Positions 57,855 to 64,000 of a stretch of DNA of 64,000 nucleotides are shown piece after piece. A program made the translations under genes and the position numbers. The notes under the pieces were generated by a model, which saw only the letters and a program-made list of their open reading frames with translations, was not told the origin of the DNA and did not search any database. The stretch comes from Trebonia sp036501515. Its GTDB lineage: Bacteria > Actinomycetota > Actinomycetes > Streptosporangiales > Streptosporangiaceae. Every line of letters starts with the position of its first letter. Position 1 is the first letter of the stretch. The stretch lies in contig DASYAD010000395.1 of assembly GCA_036501515.1 (NCBI GenBank), positions 5,152-69,151 on the forward strand, written 5' to 3'.

Positions 57855-59603
57855 TTAACCGCCGTTCGCGCTGAGCAGCACGGGGAGCTGCAGATAGGAC
57901 GCGTAATCGCCGCCGGTGTGGATGACGTGCGTTCCGCTGTTCTGCGGAATGTAGTCGCGTGTCGCTGGCATGTGCGCGCCCAGCAGGTTGTTCGCGCTGA
58001 CGACGAGCCGAAGCTGCTGGCCGGGGTAGAACACCAGGCCGACCGGAGCCAGGTCGATCTCGATCTCCGCGATCTCGCCGGGGTGCAGCTTCTCAACCCG
58101 GTCGAAGCTGTACGCGGGAACCGAATCCGTGGCGAGTGCTTTATCCAGGTGCCTGGCGGACACGCGCAGGCGGCCGTCGGAACCCTTGTACCGCAGGACC
58201 GACGCGCCCCGTTCGGTGATGTCCTGGACCATCGCACTCTGATTGGGGATCGTGAACTCTTGCAGGTGGGTGCCGTGGGCGTCCAGTTTCTGGACGAGGA
58301 CGAACAGGTCCATGTCGTCGGCGCCCTTGGCCTCGACCCAGAGTCGCGCCTTGGGGTAGCCGACCAGCACCGTTTCCTCGGTGAAGCGAACGGTGAAGGA
58401 GACCAGGCCCGGGTTGGCCTCCGCGTCGTACGCCACGGCCACTTCCTGCGCCGGCGGCTCGACGCTCAGCGTGCGCCGGAGTCCGTGGAGGTAGTACTTC
58501 GTGTACGCGACATCGGCCGGCGGGAACGCGCTGGCCGGCTGGTTGACCCGGTTGCCGCCCTCAAGGTCGAGTACGGAGTAGCGAACGGGAGGCGTCCGCT
58601 CCCAGCCGTTGTCCGCGCCCTTCAGGTAATGGTCGAAGAACCGGCGCAGGTCCTCGGTATTGGCCTCGTCGTAGTAGTCGGGCCACTCCTGATTATCGTG
58701 GATGCGGAGCCATTTCTCCGCGGAGGAGATCCTCCGCCAGGCCCGGAACGTTCCCTTCGTGTGCAGCGTGCTTGAGTAGCTCGCGACAACGTAGGCGGGG
58801 ACGGCGATCTTCTCGAACTGCGGGGTCTTGTCCTCCCACAGGTCGTTCATCAACGGGTAGCGCTCCACCTCCGCCAGAATGTCCTCGCGCTGGTTCTGGC
58901 CGGCGTAGCTGAAGAGCTGAAGGCGCTCCGCGAACCCGGTGTCGGGCATGCCGCCGCGCATGACGAGATCGCGGTAGACGTCGCTGAACCCCTCCACCGG
59001 GTTGATCGCGGCCAGATGAGGCGGCTGCTCGGCAGCAGTGATCCACTGCGCGACCGTGAGGTAGGAGGTCCCGCTCATCGCGACCTTGCCTGAGCACCAG
59101 TCCTGGCTGGCCAGCCACTCGATCAGGTCGTAGCAGTCCGCGCCCTCCTGCCGGCCGAACATGGCGCTGTCGCCTTCGGACTCGGCGATCCCACGCGCAT
59201 CGGGGTTGCAGATGGCGTAGCCCTGCGCGCACCAGTAGGCCGGGTCGGGCCCCTCGAACTTCTCCAGGCCCGAGACCTTGCTGGGGTCCAACCCGATCAT
59301 CGCCAGCAGCCCGATAACGCTGGGAGCGGTCCGCTGGCTCTTGCCATAGGGGCTCCATGCGACGATGACGGGCACCTTTTCACTGCCAACAGGACGGAAC
59401 ACGTCAACGTAGATGGTCACGCCGTCGCGCAGGGTAACCGCGACGTCCTTCTCGAACGCGATGTCCATCGGCAGGGGCCCGAACGCAGGCGCGACCTGAT
59501 ACCCGGCCGGCAGGTTCCTGGTGCCCGGGTCGAACGGGCTGAGGACCCCGTTCGTGCCCGGCACGTAATGAGAAGCCTCGAACAGGTTCTTTTCATGGCT
59601 CAT
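57855..59603 (-). CDS. CocE/NonD family hydrolase (Xaa-Pro dipeptidyl-peptidase S15-like)
   Basis: A 582-residue alpha/beta hydrolase. It shows DVAVTLRDGVTIYVDVFRP, PVIVAWSPYGKS, the nucleophile in VAMSGTSYLTVAQWI, and a C-terminal jelly-roll (VEIDLAPVGLVFYPGQQLRLVVSANNLLG). The family cleaves esters and amides, including cocaine-type benzoyl esters and acylated antibiotics. No signal peptide is seen. It follows the related gene at 59606 by 2 bp but is only distantly similar to it. Confidence 0.9.
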   Translation of the reverse strand: MSHEKNLFEASHYVPGTNGVLSPFDPGTRNLPAGYQVAPAFGPLPMDIAFEKDVAVTLRDGVTIYVDVFRPVGSEKVPVIVAWSPYGKSQRTAPSVIGLLAMIGLDPSKVSGLEKFEGPDPAYWCAQGYAICNPDARGIAESEGDSAMFGRQEGADCYDLIEWLASQDWCSGKVAMSGTSYLTVAQWITAAEQPPHLAAINPVEGFSDVYRDLVMRGGMPDTGFAERLQLFSYAGQNQREDILAEVERYPLMNDLWEDKTPQFEKIAVPAYVVASYSSTLHTKGTFRAWRRISSAEKWLRIHDNQEWPDYYDEANTEDLRRFFDHYLKGADNGWERTPPVRYSVLDLEGGNRVNQPASAFPPADVAYTKYYLHGLRRTLSVEPPAQEVAVAYDAEANPGLVSFTVRFTEETVLVGYPKARLWVEAKGADDMDLFVLVQKLDAHGTHLQEFTIPNQSAMVQDITERGASVLRYKGSDGRLRVSARHLDKALATDSVPAYSFDRVEKLHPGEIAEIEIDLAPVGLVFYPGQQLRLVVSANNLLGAHMPATRDYIPQNSGTHVIHTGGDYASYLQLPVLLSANGG

Positions 59604-59605
59604 GT

Positions 59606-61942
59606 CTATCGACCTTTCGCCGGTATGACCGGCAACTGCACGTAGCTGGGATGATCGGGGCCCGTGTACACGGTGTTCGACGCGCCGGCGTGGTAGCTCT
59701 CGTCATAGGCGCGCGACGGCAGGCCCGCGGGGGAGTAAGGCTGGACGTCAATCCGCAGCCGGCTGCCTTGACGGATCAGCGCGCTGCTCGGGTACAGGCC
59801 CACCTCGATCGCGACGATTTCACCGTCTGCGAGCGGCTGGTAATCCGCCTCGGCATGGGTGTGGACGGGCCAGTATTCTGTCGACCGCGCGTCGTCGAGC
59901 GCCCGGTGCGAGACCTTGAGCAGACCGTGTCCCACCGGGTGGATGTTGGTCGGGTCGATCGGCGGCACCAGCGACTCGTACCTGACCTCCCGGTCGTGGT
60001 CGTCCAGCACGCGCAGCGACACGAAGACATCCATGTCGCGGCTCGTCGACGAGACCCACAGGCCGGCCTTCATGTAGCCGGCCAGCACCATGTCTTCCGG
60101 CAGCGGGTCGCTGACGAACGAGACGCCGGTCGACCAGCGCGGGGTGCCGCCGACGTAACCCGCGGGCGACATCGACGGCCGCCCGATGTCAAGCTGCGCG
60201 TCATAGAACGCCGCGGCATCGAGGCCGGGGACGTTCTCGCTGATGCGCAGGAAGTCGCTCCGGCGGCCGTCTCCTGTCCAGTCCGACGGGCGCGCGTCGA
60301 GGTACCAGCACCGGTAAGCGGTCCGCGGAAGAGGCCATTCTGAGTCTTCCGCAACGTAGTGACCGCCGTTGCCGGTGCGCACCTGCACCCGGACCGGCGC
60401 ACCGTCCATCGCGCCGTTGTCCTCGCCCTTGAGCCAGTGGTCGAAGAACCGCGTGTGCTCGGCGATCGTCGATTCCTGGTAGCTGTGGGGGAACCACGCG
60501 TCGACGAAGTCGAACTTCTTCGCCTGCACGCCGGTCGACCGGATGAAGGTCTCGCTGCTGCCCAGCTGGTGGATCACGACGCCGGTCTGCGGGCCGACGA
60601 TCCACGTCGGCGCCGTGGCCTTCTCGATCTCGGGCCGCATGAAGACCGACCCGCGGGAACCGTACGCGGCGGGGTCGTCGAACGGGGTGGCCAGCATCTG
60701 GGCCTGCCAGTCGGTCTCCCGCCGCTCGCCAACGAAGTTGTGACCGGCCATAACCTTGCGCCACCAGGTCCAGAAGCCTTCGCCGAACAGGCCTCCGCCG
60801 TAAAGCGCCTCGTTGTAGAGGTCGGAATCGGTGCCGAGGGCGATCATCGCCTTGAGGTGGGGCGGTTGCAGGCTCGCGACGGTGTGCTGGGTGATCGCCA
60901 GGTACGACATCCCCCACAGGCCGACGTTGCCGTTGGACCAGGGCTGCGTCCCCGCCCACTCGATCGCGTCGTAGTAGTCTTCCGCCTGCTGGACGCTGAA
61001 GGGGGCCTGCAGGCCGGGGCTGTTGCCGACGCCGCGGGCATCGACGCGGACGCACACGTAGCCGTTCGGTACCCAGACCGATGAGTCGACGCTTTCGTGG
61101 TTCTCGTACTGCAGGCCGTCCGGGTTGCCGGTGAAGAACCGGTCCTCCAGCTCCTCCTTCCTGGCCGCGTCCGCCTCGCTGCCGATGCAGCCGTGATCGA
61201 AGCTCTTCCCGTAGAACCCCTGGTTCATGACGACCGGGTGCCGGCCGTCACCAGCCGGGCGGAAGACGTCCGCGCAGACGTACGACCCGTCCCGCAGCGG
61301 GATCTTGACGTCCGTCGCCTTGATGATGCCGCGGATGTTGCGCCGCAGCTCGTTCCGGGCGGCGGCGGCGTCGCGGAGCCGTCGCGGCGTGTTGGCCGTG
61401 AAGACTCCTGGTGCCGCGTTGAGCTTCCGCAGCAGCCCGGTGACGGCGGGATCGCTGGCGAAGGTGACCGTCTGATCGCCGGCGAACGAGACCATCTGCT
61501 CGGTCGACGGGCCGCTGGAGGAGGCTCCGTCGGCTACCTGGTCCGCGTCGGTGTCGGCCTGGTTGAAGTTGATGACCATCGGCCCGATGACCTCGTGCAC
61601 GGCCGCCGCGATCGTGACGCCGTTCTCGACGGTGCCGTCTTGATCCAGCGTCTGGACGAGTCGCGCGAGGTTGGTGACGATGGGGTCGTGCAGCCGGTCG
61701 ATCTTCCCGTCGGCGCGGTTCACGAGCTGCGCCAGGTTCACCTTCGGCGCGCCCTCGACGGAGCCCAGCACCAGCCCGCCCACCAGGAAGGTAACAGACT
61801 CGCCGTTTCTGTACTGGAACTCGCCGCGCTCGTTCGTGGTCCCGGTCTTCGTCGGTGTCTGGTACCTGAGCCCGGAAACCGGGCCAGCGAAGACGCCAGT
61901 GGCGGTATCCGCGGCCGCCGCGGCTGGAATGACGTCGGTCAC
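59606..61942 (-). CDS. CocE/NonD family hydrolase with extra N-terminal domain
   Basis: A 778-residue protein. The C-terminal ~570 residues are a CocE hydrolase: VKIPLRDGSYVCADVFRPAG, VNVDARGVGNSPG-type loop (CVRVDARGVGNSPG), nucleophile in VGLWGMSYLAITQ, and a jelly-roll end. The first ~200 residues (GPVSGLRYQTPTKTGTTNERGEFQYRNGESVTFLVGGLVLGSV) match a beta-sandwich domain normally found in secreted bacterial lipoproteins, yet no signal peptide is present. The combination is unusual. It overlaps the NTF2-like gene by 4 bp. Confidence 0.88.
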   Translation of the reverse strand: MTDVIPAAAAADTATGVFAGPVSGLRYQTPTKTGTTNERGEFQYRNGESVTFLVGGLVLGSVEGAPKVNLAQLVNRADGKIDRLHDPIVTNLARLVQTLDQDGTVENGVTIAAAVHEVIGPMVINFNQADTDADQVADGASSSGPSTEQMVSFAGDQTVTFASDPAVTGLLRKLNAAPGVFTANTPRRLRDAAAARNELRRNIRGIIKATDVKIPLRDGSYVCADVFRPAGDGRHPVVMNQGFYGKSFDHGCIGSEADAARKEELEDRFFTGNPDGLQYENHESVDSSVWVPNGYVCVRVDARGVGNSPGLQAPFSVQQAEDYYDAIEWAGTQPWSNGNVGLWGMSYLAITQHTVASLQPPHLKAMIALGTDSDLYNEALYGGGLFGEGFWTWWRKVMAGHNFVGERRETDWQAQMLATPFDDPAAYGSRGSVFMRPEIEKATAPTWIVGPQTGVVIHQLGSSETFIRSTGVQAKKFDFVDAWFPHSYQESTIAEHTRFFDHWLKGEDNGAMDGAPVRVQVRTGNGGHYVAEDSEWPLPRTAYRCWYLDARPSDWTGDGRRSDFLRISENVPGLDAAAFYDAQLDIGRPSMSPAGYVGGTPRWSTGVSFVSDPLPEDMVLAGYMKAGLWVSSTSRDMDVFVSLRVLDDHDREVRYESLVPPIDPTNIHPVGHGLLKVSHRALDDARSTEYWPVHTHAEADYQPLADGEIVAIEVGLYPSSALIRQGSRLRIDVQPYSPAGLPSRAYDESYHAGASNTVYTGPDHPSYVQLPVIPAKGR

Positions 61943-62478
61943 TTCGCCTCGATGGCCTTCAGGAAGGCGATCTTGCCCTCCTCGGCATGCTGGCTCAGGA
62001 CGTTCAGGTGCATGTCCGGGTTGTGCTCGTTGTGCTGCTCGGGGACGAACGGGTTTCCTGACCAGGACTGCAGCCGGCAGACCCGGTGGTGGATACGCCA
62101 GCCCTGCTCGGTCCTGACGAGCTCGTCGTCGTACCAGCCCGTCCCGAGCCAGGTGGAGCCGCCTTCAGCCGCCTCGCGCACGAGCAGCCAGTTCCCGTAG
62201 CTGAACGCGTTGGCCTTGTCGCCGTCCACGTGCACCAGCTGACCCATCATCGTGTGCTGGTGACTGTCCAGGCGGTCATGGAACTCGGCGAATGAGAGCT
62301 TGAATTCCGCGAGCCCTTTCCACGCGGCGCCGGCCGGGCCGAACTCCGCGATGACGTCCTGCGCGAAGATAAGGTCGAAAAGCTGCCATTGATGAGCGTC
62401 GAGCGCGAACCCGTAAAGGTTCAGGATCTCGAGGATTTCTGCCTTGTCGTCGTATGCAGCCACGTTGGTGCTCTCCAT
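61939..62478 (-). CDS. NTF2/SnoaL-like protein
   Basis: A 179-residue SnoaL-like protein: EILEILNLYGFALDAHQWQLFDLIFAQDVIAEFG, HQHTMMGQLVHVDGDKANAF, TWLGTGWYDDELVRTEQGWRIHHRVCRLQSW. The pattern is that of small ring-modifying isomerases or dehydratases. Part of the minus-strand array with the CocE hydrolases. Confidence 0.85.
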   Translation of the reverse strand: MESTNVAAYDDKAEILEILNLYGFALDAHQWQLFDLIFAQDVIAEFGPAGAAWKGLAEFKLSFAEFHDRLDSHQHTMMGQLVHVDGDKANAFSYGNWLLVREAAEGGSTWLGTGWYDDELVRTEQGWRIHHRVCRLQSWSGNPFVPEQHNEHNPDMHLNVLSQHAEEGKIAFLKAIEAK

Positions 62479-62553
62479 TCCGGTGAATCTGGGTTGTCTG
62501 TCCGCTCGGCTGCCTGCCAGCGGAGCGTTGCCGCTGCCCGCGGTGCCCTCAGG

Positions 62554-63720
62554 TCAGCGAAGGCTGCCGTTCATGGACGCCGCGGCCATGGCGGCGACCC
62601 GCTTGAGTTTGTCGACCCATACCTCGATCTGTTCTGTCCACAGGGAGGCGGGCAGGCCAGTCGCCCGGATCGCCATCGGGGGCAGATCGGCCTTGATGGG
62701 GATCGGGACGACGATCGAGGCAAGGTCGTACCGCTGGCGCGGCAGAAGGTCGGGGCAGAAGACGTCGGCCAGCTCGGAGGTCGCCTGCCGCACCGCGCGC
62801 TCCTGTCGCGGCAGGCGCTGCGACAGCTCGAACTCGGCCAGCACCGCCTGATGACGCTGGAGCAGTTCCGGGCCGGCGGCGAGCAGGGAGTAGCCGCGCT
62901 CGCGTACCTTACCGAGCTGGGCGCGGTAGAGGTCGCGGCGGTCCCGGCTGGCGTCAGGGACACGGCGCAGCCACTCGTCGACCTCGGCCGGTGTCGCGTT
63001 GACCAGGAAAGCCGCTCCGAGCGGCGGGATGATCGGCTGCCGGTGTCCGAGGGGAAACGGTTCAGCGACTGATCCCTGGTTGGCGGCGAGCACCTGCACC
63101 GCGTCCTGGCCGATCTTGACCAGGACGCTGCAGTTGACCTCGAACTCGGTACTGAGGTCTTCGACCTGGGACCGGATCGTCTCCGCCAGCTGGGCTGCCT
63201 GGATCAGGTCGGGATCCGGCGCGGCGACGAACGACCCGGGTGAGAACTGCCCGTAGCCGCCCTGGAAGAACAGCAGCGGCAGGGTTGACCGCTCGACGGC
63301 GAGGTCGTGCACGAGGCCGAGAACGACATAGTGGTCGCCCGCTTCCCGGATTTCCTCGAACGTGCACTCGATCCACGACACCGCGCCCTCGAGGACCGGG
63401 GGGCCGAGCGGCCCCGGGCGCCAGCGCACCCCGTCGAACTTGTCCCCGTCGCTGGTCGCGAGCTGGCGGCACAGCGGCTCCTGGTCAGCCGCCAGCACGT
63501 TGACGGCGAACGCCCGGGCGGTCCTGAGCCGCCTGAAGCTCTTGGAGCTGCTGGCCGGGAAGAACGCGATCAGCGGCGGGTCAAGCGAGACCGAGGAGAA
63601 CGTCCCGACGACCATGCCGAGGGGCTTGCCGTCCCCGGCTACCGCCGTGACCACGGCCACTCCGGTCGGGTAGTGTCCCAGCGTCTCGCGGAACAGCGCG
63701 GGGTCGATGGCCTTCGACAT
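62554..63720 (-). CDS. Flavin reductase fused to an IclR-type effector domain
   Basis: A 388-residue two-domain protein. Residues ~5-160 are a flavin reductase domain (FRETLGHYPTGVAVVTAV, VVGTFSSVSLDPPLIAFFPA, SSKSFRRLRTARAFAVNVL, PLLFFQGGYGQF). Residues ~175-385 look like the ligand-binding half of an IclR regulator (CSVLVKIGQDAVQVLAAN, PLGAAFLVNATPAEVDEWLR, KVRERGYSLL) without its DNA-binding domain. ATG 63720 follows AAAGGAGG four bases upstream. It could supply reduced flavin to an oxygenase under ligand control. Confidence 0.85.
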   Translation of the reverse strand: MSKAIDPALFRETLGHYPTGVAVVTAVAGDGKPLGMVVGTFSSVSLDPPLIAFFPASSSKSFRRLRTARAFAVNVLAADQEPLCRQLATSDGDKFDGVRWRPGPLGPPVLEGAVSWIECTFEEIREAGDHYVVLGLVHDLAVERSTLPLLFFQGGYGQFSPGSFVAAPDPDLIQAAQLAETIRSQVEDLSTEFEVNCSVLVKIGQDAVQVLAANQGSVAEPFPLGHRQPIIPPLGAAFLVNATPAEVDEWLRRVPDASRDRRDLYRAQLGKVRERGYSLLAAGPELLQRHQAVLAEFELSQRLPRQERAVRQATSELADVFCPDLLPRQRYDLASIVVPIPIKADLPPMAIRATGLPASLWTEQIEVWVDKLKRVAAMAAASMNGSLR

Positions 63721-63730
63721 GCAACCTCCT

Positions 63731-64000
63731 TTACGACTGCTCGCTGCTGTGAGCACTCTGCATAAGAGCGGGGTGCCCGCTCGCGGCCTCGGCTAGACGC
63801 GAGGCCGCGGGCCGCAACCGGATAAAGCGTCCCAGCCCGGCCCTGCGCGTGCCCGGTGTCCTGCGCCAGGCGGCGAGGCCGACGGCGACGAGCAGGGCGG
63901 CGCCGTTGAAGAGGTCGGGGATCCAGACGGGGAGGCCGGCTAGCTGGAGTCCTTTGACGCCGACGGCCAGGACGTAGGCGGCGACGACGGTGCCCCAGAT
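63731..64000 (-). CDS. Sugar-type (RbsC-like) ABC transporter permease, C-terminal part
   Basis: The window ends inside this gene; 89 residues remain. IWGTVVAAYVLAVGVKGLQL, then PVWIPDLFNGAALLVAVGLAAW, is the last membrane segment of ribose/xylose-type permeases, followed by a 40-residue basic tail to TAA at 63731. The flavin reductase start is 10 bp downstream, so it heads the same array. The tail is longer than usual. Confidence 0.85.
   Translation of the reverse strand: MWGTVVAAYVLAVGVKGLQLAGLPVWIPDLFNGAALLVAVGLAAWRRTPGTRRAGLGRFIRLRPAASRLAEAASGHPALMQSAHSSEQS

Overview
The window is very GC-rich (lower-GC stretches are confined to a few intergenic patches). Its gene content is typical of a soil actinomycete: F420-type luciferase-like oxidoreductases, a PASTA-less Ser/Thr kinase, a four-gene conservon (sensor kinase, roadblock, DUF742, small GTPase), three bacterial cytochromes P450 with short ferredoxins, an F420/FMN split-barrel protein, and many ATGA/GTGA-coupled genes. 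I cannot name the genus. I saw no rRNA or tRNA genes, CRISPR arrays, intact transposases or prophage.

Region 1 (1-17.4 kb) is mixed chromosomal content. It holds an Uma2-type nuclease, two LLM oxidoreductases, a decayed carboxylesterase, a PHP protein, a membrane Ser/Thr kinase, a BrkB-like membrane protein, an ECF sigma factor coupled to a membrane-anchored partner, an MFS exporter with a DUF1707 partner, a secreted HAD acid phosphatase, an EPSP synthase (aroA) and a PHS-type phosphate MFS transporter. Direct repeats resembling PHO boxes precede both the phosphatase and the transporter, so a local phosphate-starvation response is likely. At 16.4-17.4 kb, fragments of an ATPase/DUF4276 pair and a LuxR regulator meet at a rearrangement junction.

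Region 2 (17.5-54.1 kb) is a large catabolic island. It carries a Liv-type ABC importer (binding protein at 17.5 kb; a fused permease-permease-ATPase and a LivF at 50-54 kb), a Rieske oxygenase, an extradiol-type dioxygenase, three P450s, two ferredoxins and a ferredoxin reductase. It also has two CaiB CoA-transferases, a Cys-less thiolase-like protein with a distant DUF35 partner, two alcohol and two intact aldehyde dehydrogenases, an SDR, a cupin, a hydratase-aldolase, a salicylate-hydroxylase-like monooxygenase, a KstD/fumarate-reductase-like flavoprotein, three IclR regulators and one GntR regulator. The set fits uptake, ring hydroxylation, ring cleavage and CoA-dependent breakdown of an aromatic or polycyclic substrate that I cannot identify.

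The most interesting signal is a shared regulatory code in this island. A 17-bp palindrome, TGTTCG-N5-CGAACA, occurs six times, 14-21 nt downstream of the -10 box of four recognisable promoters (binding protein, P450, Rieske, SDR), with extra copies upstream at two of them. One copy lies 12 nt before the start of the IclR gene at 20283-21116, the likely repressor. Degenerate versions precede both liv operons. An ArsR-like regulator and divergent MFS gene (33.8-36.1 kb) interrupt the island.

Region 3 (54.1-64 kb, minus strand) is a tight array: the end of a sugar-type ABC permease, a flavin reductase fused to an IclR-type effector domain, an NTF2-like protein, two CocE/NonD hydrolases (one with an unusual N-terminal domain), and then, 6 bp on, the conservon.
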